Assembly: GCF_021043365.1 (NCBI RefSeq)
Contig: NZ_JAJNDU010000001.1
Location: forward strand, 1,636,164 to 1,700,163
Length of the DNA stretch: 64,000 nt
Reading direction: 5' to 3'
Origin: Sphingomonas sp. IC-11
GTDB taxonomy: Bacteria; Pseudomonadota; Alphaproteobacteria; Sphingomonadales; Sphingomonadaceae
A program made the translations under genes and the position numbers. Shown here piece by piece: positions 8,530 to 18,204 of the stretch; positions within the stretch are counted from its first letter, which is position 1, and the number at the start of each line of letters is the position of its first letter. A model generated the notes under the pieces. It was given only the letters and a program-made list of their open reading frames with translations, did not search any database and was not told where the DNA came from.

Positions 8530-9327
8530 TCACCCCCGCCGCATCCCCATCACCAACCCCGCAACCACCAGCACCGCCGCAACCGCCGTCGCGCCCGCCA
8601 CCAGCGCCACCTCCTGCCCGCCGGCTGCGAAGATCGCCGCCAGCGCCCACAGGAACACAAGCGCGAAAGGCAGGTTGCCGCGCCCGCGGATCAGTGCGGT
8701 GGCGGCGATCACGCCGGTCACGACCACCACTGCGCCTGCGATCATCGGTGCCGCCGCGCCGCCCTCCACGCCGTGAAAGCGCAGGCTCGCGGCGATGTTC
8801 ACCGTCGTCGCCACTGTCAGCCACGCGGTCAGCGCGCTCAGCGGCACATAGGCGAGCCAGCGCTCGCCGGTGCTGAGCCGCCCGCTGCCGGACTGCCCGG
8901 TGCCGCGCCCGCCGCTCGCGAACACGCGATAGATGGCGACAAGGCACGCCAGCGTCAGGATGATGATCGCGGAGGAAATCGCGCTCAGCCCGAACACCTG
9001 GGTGTACGCCGCCCACAGGCCGTTGCCGAGGAACGCGCCCGCCGCCGGCCAGCGGATGCGCGCGATCAGCGGATTGTCCCGCTGCGCCGGCAGCAGCTGG
9101 TAGATCGCGAACAGGGTCGAGCCGAGGTACAGCGGCCCCCAGATCGAAAAGGCCCAGCCTGCCGGGGTGATCAGCGTGCGCACCGCATCGGACTGGTCGC
9201 CGATTGGCCTCCCCACCCCCAGTTGCGGCAGCAGCGGCGTCAGGATCTGGAACGCCGCCGCCAGCAGCACGGCGATGGAAGCAGCGTTCAACGTGCCGCG
9301 AGCGGGGGTGTGGATGCGGGTTGCCAT
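8530..9327 (-). CDS. TspO/MBR-like tryptophan-rich integral membrane protein
   Basis: The 265-residue protein has about eight hydrophobic segments. The stretch ITPAGWAFSIWGPLYLG is characteristic of the larger TspO-related membrane proteins often annotated as tryptophan-rich sensory protein; W and P recur at the ends of helices. Function in bacteria is uncertain; the smaller TspO proteins bind porphyrins. The ATG at 9327 is preferred over an in-frame start at 9378 because it opens a normal short N-terminus (MATRIHTPARG) ahead of the first helix. Upstream there is a gene-free region with inverted repeats; downstream is the kinase/DUF3010 cassette in the same orientation. Confidence 0.72.
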   Translation of the reverse strand: MATRIHTPARGTLNAASIAVLLAAAFQILTPLLPQLGVGRPIGDQSDAVRTLITPAGWAFSIWGPLYLGSTLFAIYQLLPAQRDNPLIARIRWPAAGAFLGNGLWAAYTQVFGLSAISSAIIILTLACLVAIYRVFASGGRGTGQSGSGRLSTGERWLAYVPLSALTAWLTVATTVNIAASLRFHGVEGGAAAPMIAGAVVVVTGVIAATALIRGRGNLPFALVFLWALAAIFAAGGQEVALVAGATAVAAVLVVAGLVMGMRRG

Positions 9328-9676
9328 GGCCGCTGAACGCCCGTCCTGCCCGCCCGGTTCATCGCCGCGCCGCCCCATGCACCCGCCCCTTCCGCCGCCC
9401 GGCGGCGCGCCTACCGGCCAGCCCGACGCACGGCCGATCCCGGCAGCCCCCCGGCGCCGATCCGCCTTCCTGTCCTACATGCCCGCCGGGGCGTATGATC
9501 CGCGCCATGATCCACGCCCCGCCCTACCCCGCGAATGTTGAGGCTGTTGGAAAAAAGCGCGCTATCGCCTCAACTTCCTCAACATTCGCGCGCGGCGGAT
9601 TTTCAGAAAGCGCGGATTTTCGCCGTTTTTCGCAGGCACGTTCCTTTTCGCACTCGGCCCGCCTAAACGCCCCTCC
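9328..9676. other. Gene-free divergent region between tspO-like gene and trmFO
   Basis: This 349-base stretch separates two divergent genes and must hold both promoters. I find no convincing coding region. Its right half contains the paired inverted repeats listed separately (9530-9590), then a 10-base direct repeat GCGGATTTTC at 9595-9604 and 9612-9621. The left half is plain proline/arginine-coding-like GC-rich sequence on both strands. No clear sigma-70 boxes are visible. Confidence 0.6.
9530..9590. repeat. 14-bp inverted repeat with competing inner hairpin
   Basis: CGCGAATGTTGAGG at 9530-9543 is repeated in perfect inverted form at 9577-9590 (CCTCAACATTCGCG). The same left arm can pair instead with GCCTCAAC at 9567-9574, using GTTGAGGC at 9538-9545. 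The two structures exclude each other. It lies 87-147 bases before the trmFO start. Could be a leader RNA switch, a protein-binding site or a remnant of a small repeat family. Confidence 0.7.
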
Positions 9677-11008
9677 ATGACTTACGACATCCACGTCATT
9701 GGCGGCGGCCTCGCCGGTAGCGAAGCCACGTGGCAGCTCGCCGAAGCCGGCTTCAAGGTCCGCCTGTCCGAAATGCGCGGCTCGGGAGAGAACACCCCGG
9801 CGCATCATACCGATCATCTGGCGGAGCTCGTCTGCTCCAACAGCTTCCGGTCGGACGATGCCGAAAGCAACGCCGTCGGCCTCATCCATCAGGAAATGCG
9901 CGCGCTTGGCTCGCTGATCCTGCGTGAGGGGGACGCGCACAAGGTGCCGGCCGGCTCCGCGCTGGCGGTGGATCGCGATGGCTTTTCCGCCGGCGTCACC
10001 GCCGCGCTCGCCGCCCATCCCAACGTCACGATCGTGCGCGAGCGGGTCGATGCGCTGCCGGAAGGGCCGGCGATCATCGCCACCGGGCCGCTGACCGCGC
10101 CGGGCCTGTCGCAGGCGATCGCCAGTGAAACGGGGAAGGACGCGCTCGCCTTCTTCGATGCCATCGCGCCGATCGTGTACCGCGAGTCGATCGACATGGA
10201 GAAAGCGTGGTTCCAGTCCCGCTGGAACAAGGGCGACGGCACCGATTACATCAACTGCCCGCTCAATCGGGAGCAGTATGAGGCGTTCGTCGAAGGGCTG
10301 CTCGCCGGCGAGAAGAGCGTGCCGCGCGAATGGGAGAACGTGCCCTATTTCGAAGGCTGCATGCCGATCGAGGTGATGGCGGAGCGCGGGCGCGAGACGC
10401 TGCGCTTCGGCCCGATGAAGGGCGTCGGCCTCGATGATCCGCGCACTGCGACGCCGGAACACCCCAATGGCCGCTGGCCCTATGCCTGCGTCCAGCTGCG
10501 GCAGGACAATGCCGCCGGCACGCTGTGGAACATCGTCGGGTTCCAGACGAAGCTTAAACATGCCGAACAGGTGCGCCTGTTCCGCACCATCCCGGGGCTG
10601 GAAAAGGCGGAGTTCGCCCGGCTCGGCGGCCTCCACCGCAACACCTTCCTGCGCTCGCCCGAGCTGCTGGATCCGGAGTTGCGGCTGAAGTCCCGCCCCA
10701 ATGTCCGCTTCGCCGGGCAGATCACCGGCTGCGAAGGCTATGTCGAAAGCGCCGCCATCGGTCTCCTGGCCGGGCGCTTTGCGGCGGCCGAGCTCGGCGG
10801 GCGCACCATGGCCCCGCCGCCGGTGGAAACCGCGCTCGGTGCGCTGTTGAACCACATCACCGGCGCCGCGGTAGCGGAAACGTATCAGCCGATGAACGTC
10901 AATTTCGGCCTCTTCCCGCCGATCGAGGGCCGCACGAAGAAGGCGGATCGCAAGAAGATGTACACCGACCGCGCCCGTGAAGCGCTTGGGAAGTGGCTAG
11001 AGGGCTGA
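9677..11008 (+). CDS. trmFO: TrmFO, methylenetetrahydrofolate-tRNA (uracil-5)-methyltransferase
   Basis: TrmFO makes the m5U54 base in the T loop of tRNA using 5,10-methylenetetrahydrofolate and FADH2. The 443-residue protein starts with the FAD-binding [17 protein letters not shown] motif (residues 7-23), followed by the GidA-related family signatures [17 protein letters not shown] and, later, [20 protein letters not shown]. Length is normal for the family. No good Shine-Dalgarno sequence precedes the ATG at 9677, which suggests a weak or structured initiation region; the inverted repeats about 90-150 bases upstream may matter here. Confidence 0.96.
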   Translation: MTYDIHVIGGGLAGSEATWQLAEAGFKVRLSEMRGSGENTPAHHTDHLAELVCSNSFRSDDAESNAVGLIHQEMRALGSLILREGDAHKVPAGSALAVDRDGFSAGVTAALAAHPNVTIVRERVDALPEGPAIIATGPLTAPGLSQAIASETGKDALAFFDAIAPIVYRESIDMEKAWFQSRWNKGDGTDYINCPLNREQYEAFVEGLLAGEKSVPREWENVPYFEGCMPIEVMAERGRETLRFGPMKGVGLDDPRTATPEHPNGRWPYACVQLRQDNAAGTLWNIVGFQTKLKHAEQVRLFRTIPGLEKAEFARLGGLHRNTFLRSPELLDPELRLKSRPNVRFAGQITGCEGYVESAAIGLLAGRFAAAELGGRTMAPPPVETALGALLNHITGAAVAETYQPMNVNFGLFPPIEGRTKKADRKKMYTDRAREALGKWLEG

Positions 11009-11067
11009 CCACCGCTCACCTGCGCCGGTTCGGCAATTGTTGCACCGGCGTCGGCGGCCATATGGCC

Positions 11068-11541
11068 TCAGTCATCCTCCCCGGCGCCCGCGGTCGGGCA
11101 CAGGCACTTCGGCTTGGTCTTTGCCTTGCGTTTCACCGCGGTGGTGGCGAACTCAGCGCGGTCCATCGCGGCGGATTTGTCGCGATCCGCGGCGGTGAAC
11201 TTGCCGATCGACTTCGCCGCCCACTCCTCGAACGAAAGCCGCCCGTCGCCATTCACGTCTAGCTTGGCAAAGGCCTTGCGACGACTCGCGAGATACTCCT
11301 CACGCGTGATCCGCTCGTCGCGATCCTTGTCGTAGCGGTCGAACCGCTTCTCTTCCCGCGTCCGCTCGCTTGCTTCAGGCACCGGCGCTTCCGGAGCAGC
11401 CCCTTGCTGCGCCTGGTTTGTCGTCACCGCCGGCGGCATCGGGGGCAAAACGGGCTCGGTGCGCGCCCGGCCAGAAAACAGCGTCCACCCGGCAGCCACC
11501 ATCAACAGCGCTGCAAGTCCCCCCGCCAGATATCGCCACAT
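11068..11541 (-). CDS. Membrane-anchored or secreted EF-hand protein
   Basis: The 157-residue protein has an N-terminal hydrophobic helix (WRYLAGGLAALLMVAAGWTLF) that is a signal anchor or signal peptide, a Pro/Ala/Glu-rich linker, then EF-hand-like calcium loops: DKDRDERITREE, DVNGDGRLSFEE and DRDKSAAMDRAE. The second loop is fully canonical. It is therefore probably a periplasmic calcium-binding protein. The C-terminus is Lys-rich with a CLC motif. The ATG at 11541 has a GGAGAGCGGGG ribosome site and was chosen over a start 24 bases upstream. The same-strand synthase-like gene lies 52 bases upstream and may share its transcript. Confidence 0.82.
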   Translation of the reverse strand: MWRYLAGGLAALLMVAAGWTLFSGRARTEPVLPPMPPAVTTNQAQQGAAPEAPVPEASERTREEKRFDRYDKDRDERITREEYLASRRKAFAKLDVNGDGRLSFEEWAAKSIGKFTAADRDKSAAMDRAEFATTAVKRKAKTKPKCLCPTAGAGEDD

Positions 11542-11593
11542 GCCCCGCTCTCCCCCACGCGGCATGCTAGCGGCTCCGGCCGAACCGGCAAGC

Positions 11594-12256
11594 CTAGCGG
11601 CCGCTCATCCGGTGCCAGGCCAGGCGGAGCACCCTCAGCGGCGCGCCCGCGGCCTTCTCGCCGAGAAGATCGGCCTGGGCCACATGGACCAACGCGCCTA
11701 GAAAACGTCCGGCCGGGCTCCACCGCTGCGCCGCGGCACGTTGCAGAAGGGGCCGCGCCAACGCACCCGCGCGCGCGGAAAGACCGGCATCCACCGTGAT
11801 GCGCGACAGATCGGCGAGCGCCCATCCCCTGGCCGCCGCAACTACGTCGTCCTGCGCCCTGGCAAGGCGCGCCGCCTCTGCGAACAGAATGCCGCGCTCC
11901 TCGCTGAAAGCGGACAGCGCTTCATCATCGGGCGCCGCAAGCAACCGTTCCCAACCGACCTCCATTTGCGCAAGCGCAGCGCCATTAGCCTGCGCCTCGG
12001 AAAGCGCCCGCAGGATCGGCTGAGCAGGCGACCGCCCGGTGCCAAGCGCCGACAGCGCCTCGTGCCACCACGTCAGTCGCAGTTGCGCCACCATCGGGTC
12101 GCGCGTCCCCATCGCAAGCTTCGCCAGCGTCGCATCCAGAGCAAAGAGCGCCACGATTCCGTCGTGGGCCGCAAGAGGCGCGTAGCCGAGCGCGAGCGCG
12201 CGCTCCGGATGGCCGGCAGCAGGGTCGATCCCGAAGGTTTGCGTGTCGTTAACCAT
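11594..12256 (-). CDS. Squalene/phytoene synthase family protein, short type
   Basis: The 220-residue product resembles the short members of the squalene/phytoene synthase family (also related to the mitochondrial complex I factor NDUFAF6). Signatures are RALALGYAPLAAHDGIVALFALD at the N-terminus and MVAQLRLTWWHEAL, the counterpart of the QLRLxWWRDAL motif. I do not see the two aspartate-rich DxxxD motifs of true prenyl-coupling enzymes, so an enzymatic role in carotenoid or hopanoid synthesis is doubtful. The frame is open far upstream, but that part overlaps the divergent tadG gene; the ATG at 12256 gives the family-like start MVNDTQTFGIDPAAG. Confidence 0.72.
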   Translation of the reverse strand: MVNDTQTFGIDPAAGHPERALALGYAPLAAHDGIVALFALDATLAKLAMGTRDPMVAQLRLTWWHEALSALGTGRSPAQPILRALSEAQANGAALAQMEVGWERLLAAPDDEALSAFSEERGILFAEAARLARAQDDVVAAARGWALADLSRITVDAGLSARAGALARPLLQRAAAQRWSPAGRFLGALVHVAQADLLGEKAAGAPLRVLRLAWHRMSGR

Positions 12257-12290
12257 GTCGTTTGAGGCGGGCTTAGCGGCTCCTGCGGCA

Positions 12291-14219
12291 ATGCGCATCG
12301 TGAAGACGACTATGGTCATGCAGGGTTCGAAGCGAGTGGAAAACAACGGAGCCGCGCACTTTCTCGGGAGGCTGCGGCGCGATGTCAGAGGCAATACGCT
12401 TGCCATGATGGCGGCGTTCCTCATCCCGCTTGCGGCCTTCACCGGGTCGGCGGTGGATGTCGGCCGCATGTACCTGGTTAAGATCCGGCTCCAACAGGCC
12501 TGCGACGCCGGCGTTCTGGCGGGCCGCAAGTTCATGCTGGACAGCAACAGCAGCACGCTGGACAGCAATGCTGTCACTCAGGCCCGCGCATTCTTCGCCA
12601 GCAATTTTCCCAGCGGCCTGATGGGGACGCCAGCCTATACCAGTACGTCCAACCCATACCCTTTCGTCCCGAGCAAGACGAGCGACAACCAGGTCGCCGG
12701 CACCGCCTCCACACAGGTGCCAATGACCCTCATGGCAATGTTCGGACAGACCAGCCAGGCATTGACCGTCACGTGCGAGGCACGATTCGACATTGCCGAC
12801 ACAGACATCATGTTCGTGCTGGATACCACCGGATCGATGGCGTGCCTGGCGACCGAGTCCAGTTGCAGTCAGTCGACGGTCAGCTACCAGCGTCCAGACG
12901 GTACTGGGATCGCCTATTACACGACGGAGAAGACCAACTCGAAACTGTCTGGCCTGCGATCCGCAGTACTCAGCTTTTACGACACCATGGCTGCGAACAT
13001 CGATTCCCGAACAAAGGTGCGCTACGGTTTCGTGCCTTATACATCGACTGTGAACGTCGGGTTTGATCTGCCGCAGGGCTCGCTCGTATCGCAAACGACT
13101 TATCAATCGCGACGGATCATCGGAGATACCCTTTTCGGCTCCACCTCTACACAAACCTATTCCAACACAACATACAACAACTGCATGGCGCGCGCCAATC
13201 GGGAACCCGATTCCGGCTACACTGCTAATGGCTTGGCTTATGTGACACGAGCTAACTGGTCCTGGGGCGACTGTACCGTCACTGGCCAGTATGCTCGCCC
13301 TAACTGGCGCTATGAACCCGTCACTCACGACGTTAGTCGTTTCATCTTGCGCGATGTCGTTACAGATCCGACCAAGGTCACCGGCGCAACCACCAGGTGG
13401 CAGGGCTGCATCGAGGAGCGCAGAACGCAAGCTGCCCAGACCTCGTTCAGCACCAGCAACTTGCCGCCAGATCTCGATCCTGATTTGCGCGCGACGTCAG
13501 ATGATACTCGCTGGCGCCCGATGTGGCCGGATGTGACCTATTACAGACCCGGTATTTCCGCGACGAACTACTCGGGCAGCGGCACCAATCCTTACGGGGA
13601 CTTCGTACCCACAAATCATGTCGCCACGACAGACTATACTAGTGTTGCTCCTTATGCGGCGAACGGCTGGGCTGAAAATATCAGGAGCGGCTTTCATTCT
13701 TGTGGCAAACGCGTGCAATTGCTTGACGAGATGAGCCGTACCGAGGTTTCCAATTATGTGAACGCCACGGACTTCAAGGCTATCGGCGGCACCTATCATG
13801 ATGTTGGGATGATCTGGGGCACTCGCCTCATTTCCCCAACTGGCTTGTTTGCCAGTTACACCGCCGCCCACCCCGGTCGCCAGGCGCCGAACCGCTATAT
13901 AGTCTTTATGACCGACGGTGAAATGGCACCCAATGTCTCGCTGTACGGCATGTACGGGATCGAGGAGTACGATCGGCGCATCTCTGGCGGCTACGGCGAT
14001 CTCACCGACTACCACAACAAGCGCTTCGTGGCAGTTTGCTCCGCCGCCAAGGAGCGCGGGATCACGGTGTTCGTGGTGGGATTCGGCCAAACGCTGAACA
14101 ACGAGCTCACCACCTGCGCTTCGCCGGGGCAGGCGTATTACGCGCGCGACAATGCCGCGCTGACCAGCGCGTTTCAGACGATTGCGCGACAGGTCGCGAT
14201 GCTGCGGATCTCGAAGTGA
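12291..14219 (+). CDS. TadG-like pilus protein with von Willebrand A domain
   Basis: The protein (642 residues from ATG 12291) has the TadE/TadG N-terminus: a short basic stretch ending in DVRGN, then the hydrophobic TLAMMAAFLIPLAAFTGSAVDVGR helix and the conserved YLVKIRLQQACDAGVLAGRKFM segment. A von Willebrand A domain follows, with the metal-site motif DTTGSM at about residue 178 and a C-terminal part FMTDGEMAPN and FVVGFGQ. It is interrupted by a long Tyr/Thr/Asn-rich insertion. Probably anchored in the inner membrane with the bulk in the periplasm, in tight-adherence pilus assembly or surface attachment. Starts at 12243 (GTG) and 12312 (ATG) are also possible. First gene of a three-gene overlapping operon. 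Confidence 0.85.
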   Translation: MRIVKTTMVMQGSKRVENNGAAHFLGRLRRDVRGNTLAMMAAFLIPLAAFTGSAVDVGRMYLVKIRLQQACDAGVLAGRKFMLDSNSSTLDSNAVTQARAFFASNFPSGLMGTPAYTSTSNPYPFVPSKTSDNQVAGTASTQVPMTLMAMFGQTSQALTVTCEARFDIADTDIMFVLDTTGSMACLATESSCSQSTVSYQRPDGTGIAYYTTEKTNSKLSGLRSAVLSFYDTMAANIDSRTKVRYGFVPYTSTVNVGFDLPQGSLVSQTTYQSRRIIGDTLFGSTSTQTYSNTTYNNCMARANREPDSGYTANGLAYVTRANWSWGDCTVTGQYARPNWRYEPVTHDVSRFILRDVVTDPTKVTGATTRWQGCIEERRTQAAQTSFSTSNLPPDLDPDLRATSDDTRWRPMWPDVTYYRPGISATNYSGSGTNPYGDFVPTNHVATTDYTSVAPYAANGWAENIRSGFHSCGKRVQLLDEMSRTEVSNYVNATDFKAIGGTYHDVGMIWGTRLISPTGLFASYTAAHPGRQAPNRYIVFMTDGEMAPNVSLYGMYGIEEYDRRISGGYGDLTDYHNKRFVAVCSAAKERGITVFVVGFGQTLNNELTTCASPGQAYYARDNAALTSAFQTIARQVAMLRISK

Positions 14220-14839
14220 GGCTTGCATCGCGTCTCCGCCATGACCGTCGCGGCGTGACGGTGGTTGAGTTCGCGCTCATCGCCCCTGTCATGTGCCTGA
14301 TGATGATGGGCCTCGGCGACCTCCTCTATAACATGTACGCCAAGGAACTTCTGGAAGGCTCGATCCAGAAGGCCGCGCGCGATTCCGCAATACAGGGTGG
14401 CGCGCAACAAACCGCGGAAATCGATAGCGACGTCATGGAGATGATGGGGGCAATCATGCCGCGCCCCACGCCGAATTGCGCGCCGACGCCACCGTCGGGC
14501 ACCTTCTGCTCGACCCGACAGAGCTACGAGGTCTTCTCGGCCGCCGGTCCAGAGCCGTTCAACGACGATAATAATGACGGTCAGCGAAACCCGACTGAAT
14601 GTTATCAGGATCTCAACAGAAACGGTTCGTGGGATGTGTCCCCCGGCCCCGGCAGTCCGGGTCAGGGCGGGGCCAATGATGTGACGCTCTATACGATCAA
14701 GATCACCTATGCTCGCATCTTCCCGGTACCCCGGCTGTTCGGATGGAGCGACAACAACTCTGTGTCGGCACAGGCACTGCTGAAGAACCAGCCATATGCC
14801 ACGCGCGCGGATCCCACAATTACTTGGAAATGCTCTTGA
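14216..14839 (+). CDS. TadE-like minor pseudopilin
   Basis: The 207-residue protein opens with RLRHDRRGVTVVEFALIAPV, the prepilin-like TadE signature in which a glycine precedes a hydrophobic helix with Glu at position +5. It is predicted to be processed and membrane-anchored, with a soluble Asp/Asn/Pro-rich domain that includes an EF-like DLNRNGSWD stretch. The start is the GTG at 14216, overlapping the tadG stop (GTGA), which implies translational coupling. The following gene starts inside its last codons. Confidence 0.8.
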   Translation: MRLASRLRHDRRGVTVVEFALIAPVMCLMMMGLGDLLYNMYAKELLEGSIQKAARDSAIQGGAQQTAEIDSDVMEMMGAIMPRPTPNCAPTPPSGTFCSTRQSYEVFSAAGPEPFNDDNNDGQRNPTECYQDLNRNGSWDVSPGPGSPGQGGANDVTLYTIKITYARIFPVPRLFGWSDNNSVSAQALLKNQPYATRADPTITWKCS

Positions 14840-15543
14840 TCCCGTCTTCCCTGCCGAACCGCCTGCGCCGCGATCGTCGTGGCGCCGCGCTCATGGAATT
14901 CGCGTTCAGCGCGCCACTCGTCCTGGCTCTTGGCTTATACGGCGTGGAGATCGGCAACCAGGCACTCGTACACATGCGCCTCAGCCAGATCGCTCTCAAT
15001 CTGGCGGACAACGCCTCTCGCATGGGCCTGGTTGGCACGAACAATGTCGAAACCATGCGGGAAGGAGACATGAATGACATCCTTCAGGCTGCTCGGATCC
15101 AAGGCGACGGGATGAACCTTACCCAGAACGGGAGGGTAATCGTCTCCAGCCTCGAAAATGTGCAGCAGAGCTACGACACGGCGCCGGTTCAGCGCATTCA
15201 CTGGCAGCGCTGCATCGGAAAGATGCGCGGTGAAGGATATGACTCCAGTTACGGGACGACGAGTATCACGGCCGGCACCACCTCCACGCTTGCCAATGCG
15301 GGCACCGTGATGACAAGCGGCATGGGACCGACCGGGGAAAAGGTGAGCGCGCCACCCAACTCTGCCGTGATGTATGTCGAGATCAACTATCTCTACGAGC
15401 CACTCGTCAGTGAGTGGTTGGCGACGCCTTTCCGGATGCAGTATCGCGCATCCATGATCGTCCGAAACAATCGGGATTTCCGGCAGATCTACAATCCGGT
15501 GTCCTACGCTCGGCGGGCGACCTGCAACCTTTATACGAGCTGA
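14830..15543 (+). CDS. Second TadE-like pseudopilin
   Basis: This 237-residue protein has the same layout as its neighbour: RLRRDRRGAALMEFAFSAPLVLALGLYG is a prepilin-like cleavage and membrane segment with Glu at +5, followed by a helical linker and a soluble domain. The ATG at 14830 overlaps the previous stop by ten bases. With tadG and the first tadE-like gene it forms a compact operon. No ATPase, secretin, platform or prepilin-peptidase gene of a Tad system lies in the window, so the machinery must be elsewhere if these proteins belong to one. Confidence 0.8.
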   Translation: MLLIPSSLPNRLRRDRRGAALMEFAFSAPLVLALGLYGVEIGNQALVHMRLSQIALNLADNASRMGLVGTNNVETMREGDMNDILQAARIQGDGMNLTQNGRVIVSSLENVQQSYDTAPVQRIHWQRCIGKMRGEGYDSSYGTTSITAGTTSTLANAGTVMTSGMGPTGEKVSAPPNSAVMYVEINYLYEPLVSEWLATPFRMQYRASMIVRNNRDFRQIYNPVSYARRATCNLYTS

Positions 15544-15548
15544 GGCCA

Positions 15549-15573
15549 CCCGCCTGGCAACAGCCGAGGCGGG
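15549..15573. terminator. Hairpin between convergent tadE-like and pdhB genes
   Basis: CCCGCCT at 15549-15555 pairs with AGGCGGG at 15567-15573 over an 11-base loop. There is no T-run on either side, so this is a weak terminator candidate placed between two convergent genes. Confidence 0.35.
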
Positions 15574-15591
15574 CAGCCACTGGCCCTCAAC

Positions 15592-17031
15592 TCACTTCCT
15601 GTACGTCACCTTCTTCACGCCTTCGACGATCTTGTCGGACGAGATCAGCGCCAGCTTCTCGAGGTTCGCCGCATAGGGAAGCGGCACGTCCTCGTTGCAA
15701 ACGCGCACGACCGGGGCGTCCAAGTCGTCGAAACCTTCTTCCATGCAGATCGCGATGATCTCACTGGCGATCGAGCAGGTTGGCCAGCCTTCCTCGGCTA
15801 CGACCATGCGATTGGTCTTGGCGAGGCTCTTGAGCACGGTGTCCTTGTCGAGCGGGCGCAGCGTGCGAAGGTCGATCACTTCCGCGTCGATCCCCTCACC
15901 GGCCAGCTTCTCGGCGGCTTCGAGCGCTAGGCCAACGCCGATCGAATAGCTGACGATCGTCACGTCCTTGCCTTCTCGCATGACGCGGGCCTTGCCGATC
16001 GGCAGAACCCAATCGTCGAGCTTGGGCACTTCGAACGACCGGCCGTAGAGCAGCTCGTTCTCGAGGAACACTACCGGATCCTCGCTGCGGATCGCCGCCT
16101 TCAGCAGCCCCTTTGCGTCAGCCGCGTCGTAGGGCGCGATGACGATGAGGCCCGGCACGCTGGCGTACCATGGGCCGTAGTTCTGGGAGTGCTGCGCGGC
16201 GACACGGCTGGCGGCGCCGTTGGGCCCGCGGAAGACGATCGGGCAGCGCATCTGCCCACCGGACATATAGTTCGTCTTTGCAGCCGAATTCACGATGTGG
16301 TCGATCGCCTGCATCGCGAAGTTGAACGTCATGAACTCGACGATCGGGCGAAGACCACCCATGGCGGCGCCCGTGCCGACGCCGGCGAAGCCGTATTCGG
16401 TAATTGGCGTGTCGATGACACGGCGGTCGCCGAACTCGTCCAGCAGCCCCTGGGTCACCTTGTACGCGCCCTGGTACTGCGCGACTTCCTCACCCATCAC
16501 GAACACACGCTCGTCGGCGCGCATTTCCTCGGCCATCGCGTCGCGCAGGGCCTCACGAACGGTGACCTTCACCATTTCGGTGCCTTCGGGGACCGCAGGG
16601 TCGGTCACTTCCGCGTCGTGCTTCGCCGCCTCGAACATCTGCCGAGCGCCGGTCTCAACCTTCTCCTGCGCCGGGTGTGCGGAGTCCTCGACCTTGTCGG
16701 CCTTCTTCTCGTCCGCCTTGGCTTCCGGAGCGGCGGTGTCTTCCTTTGTCGCGGCAGGATCGCTGGTGCCCGCGGGCGCCGCGTCGGCGCCCTCGCCTTC
16801 CAGCTGCATGATCACCGTGCCGACCTTCACATTGTCGGTGCCCTCGGCGATCAGGATCTTGCTGACCACGCCTTCGTCGACCGCCTCGAACTCCATCGTG
16901 GCCTTGTCGGTCTCGATCTCGGCCATGATGTCGCCGGACTTCACCGTGTCGCCTTCCTTGACGAGCCACTTGGCGAGCGTGCCCTCTTCCATCGTGGGGG
17001 AGAGCGCCGGCATCTTGATGTCGATCGCCAT
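15592..17031 (-). CDS. pdhB: Pyruvate dehydrogenase E1 beta subunit with lipoyl domain
   Basis: E1 beta, with E1 alpha, decarboxylates pyruvate and transfers the acetyl group to lipoyl groups of the complex. The 479-residue protein has an N-terminal lipoyl domain (residues 1-80, lipoyl Lys43 in [11 protein letters not shown]), an Ala/Glu/Lys-rich flexible linker to about residue 150, then the transketolase-type pyrimidine-binding domain and C-terminal domain ([15 protein letters not shown]). Carrying a lipoyl domain on E1 beta is typical of many alphaproteobacteria, not an anomaly. Its ATG lies one base after the pdhA stop, so the two subunits are coupled. Confidence 0.96.
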   Translation of the reverse strand: MAIDIKMPALSPTMEEGTLAKWLVKEGDTVKSGDIMAEIETDKATMEFEAVDEGVVSKILIAEGTDNVKVGTVIMQLEGEGADAAPAGTSDPAATKEDTAAPEAKADEKKADKVEDSAHPAQEKVETGARQMFEAAKHDAEVTDPAVPEGTEMVKVTVREALRDAMAEEMRADERVFVMGEEVAQYQGAYKVTQGLLDEFGDRRVIDTPITEYGFAGVGTGAAMGGLRPIVEFMTFNFAMQAIDHIVNSAAKTNYMSGGQMRCPIVFRGPNGAASRVAAQHSQNYGPWYASVPGLIVIAPYDAADAKGLLKAAIRSEDPVVFLENELLYGRSFEVPKLDDWVLPIGKARVMREGKDVTIVSYSIGVGLALEAAEKLAGEGIDAEVIDLRTLRPLDKDTVLKSLAKTNRMVVAEEGWPTCSIASEIIAICMEEGFDDLDAPVVRVCNEDVPLPYAANLEKLALISSDKIVEGVKKVTYRK

Positions 17032-17032
17032 C

Positions 17033-18076
17033 TCAATACTTCTCCACCAGCACGTCGGTATACAGTTCCTTGGGATCGGGTTCGGGGGTGCTCTCCGCGA
17101 AATCGGCAGATTCGTTCACGACCTTGCGGATCTCGGTCTCGATGGCCTTCAGCTCGTCTTCCCTGACGCCCTGCGCATCAAGCAGCTTCTTCACATGCTC
17201 GATCGGATCGGACTTTTCTCGAACCGCCTGCACTTCCTCGCGGCTGCGATACTTGGCCGGGTCGGACATGGAGTGGCCGCGATAGCGATAGGTCTTCATC
17301 TCGAGGATGATCGGCCCCTTGCCGGATCGCACCCATTCAAGCGCCGCCTCGGCTGCGCCGCGTGCCGCGAGCACGTCCATGCCGTCGACCTGGATGCCCG
17401 GAATGCGGAAGCTCTCGCCACGGCGATACAGCTGGTCCTCGGCCGACGCACGGTTGACGCTCGTGCCCATGGCGTATTGATTGTTCTCGATGACGAAAAT
17501 GACGGGCAGCTTCCACAGCTCCGCCATGTTGAAGCTTTCGTACACCTGCCCCTGGTTCGCCGCACCATCGCCGAAATAGGCCAGGCACACGCCGCCATCG
17601 TTGTTGTACTTGTGCGCAAAGCCAAGTCCGGCGCCCAGCGACACCTGCGCGCCCACGATGCCGTGCCCGCCGTAGAACTTATGCTCGACGCTGAACATGT
17701 GCATCGAGCCGCCCTTCCCCTTGGAGATGCCGGCCTGACGCCCGGTCAGCTCCGCCATCACATCCTTGGGCGGGATGCCGCAGAGCAGCATGTGGCCGTG
17801 GTCGCGATAGCCGGTGATAACGCTGTCCTTCTCGGTCAGCGCGGACTGCAGGCCGACCGCAACGGCCTCCTGGCCGATGTACAGGTGGCAAAAGCCGCCG
17901 ATCAGGCCGAGGCCATAAAGCTGGCCAGCCTTTTCTTCGAAGCGGCGGATGAGCAGCATGTCCTTGTAGAACTGCAGCAGCTCGTCCTTCGACGCTTCAT
18001 AGGGCTGCGGCTCGTTCGGGCGCTCACGATTGGGTACGGGGGGTTCGGCGCTCTTCGCGCGGGATGTTCTTGCCAC
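17033..18076 (-). CDS. pdhA: Pyruvate dehydrogenase E1 alpha subunit
   Basis: This is the thiamine-diphosphate-binding subunit of pyruvate dehydrogenase. The 347-residue protein contains the ThDP motif [20 protein letters not shown]...ENN, the [11 protein letters not shown] and [12 protein letters not shown]-terminal signatures, and the phosphorylation-loop-like [19 protein letters not shown]. The start is taken as GTG at 18076, which has a GAGGT ribosome site about ten bases before it; the frame is open to 18160 but that extension reads as arginine-rich non-family sequence. Divergent from the MFS transporter gene. Confidence 0.95.
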   Translation of the reverse strand: MARTSRAKSAEPPVPNRERPNEPQPYEASKDELLQFYKDMLLIRRFEEKAGQLYGLGLIGGFCHLYIGQEAVAVGLQSALTEKDSVITGYRDHGHMLLCGIPPKDVMAELTGRQAGISKGKGGSMHMFSVEHKFYGGHGIVGAQVSLGAGLGFAHKYNNDGGVCLAYFGDGAANQGQVYESFNMAELWKLPVIFVIENNQYAMGTSVNRASAEDQLYRRGESFRIPGIQVDGMDVLAARGAAEAALEWVRSGKGPIILEMKTYRYRGHSMSDPAKYRSREEVQAVREKSDPIEHVKKLLDAQGVREDELKAIETEIRKVVNESADFAESTPEPDPKELYTDVLVEKY

Positions 18077-18204
18077 GGGGCTGGACCTCGCAGGTTCCTG
18101 GGGAAAAGGGAGAAGCCGGCCTATAAGCCTCAACGGGCGGCGCGCGCAACGCCGTGGCATTGCCCGTTGTGCCTGTTCGACGGGCGACTTAAGTCCGCCA
18201 GTGC

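Noticed and set aside
9530..9590. Insertion-sequence terminal inverted repeats
   Set aside because: The arms enclose only 33 bases, with no transposase or target-site duplication nearby.
9204..9680. Plus-strand frame running into trmFO
   Set aside because: Ser/Arg/Pro-rich noise with no start signal; it also runs across the inverted repeats.
12257..12577. N-terminal extension of the squalene/phytoene-synthase-like gene to 12577
   Set aside because: It would overlap the TadG-like start region and reads as unrelated Ser/Arg-rich sequence before the family-like start at 12256.
15592..17031. Lipoyl domain on pdhB as an unusual fusion
   Set aside because: An N-terminal lipoyl domain on E1 beta is a known feature of alphaproteobacterial pyruvate dehydrogenase.
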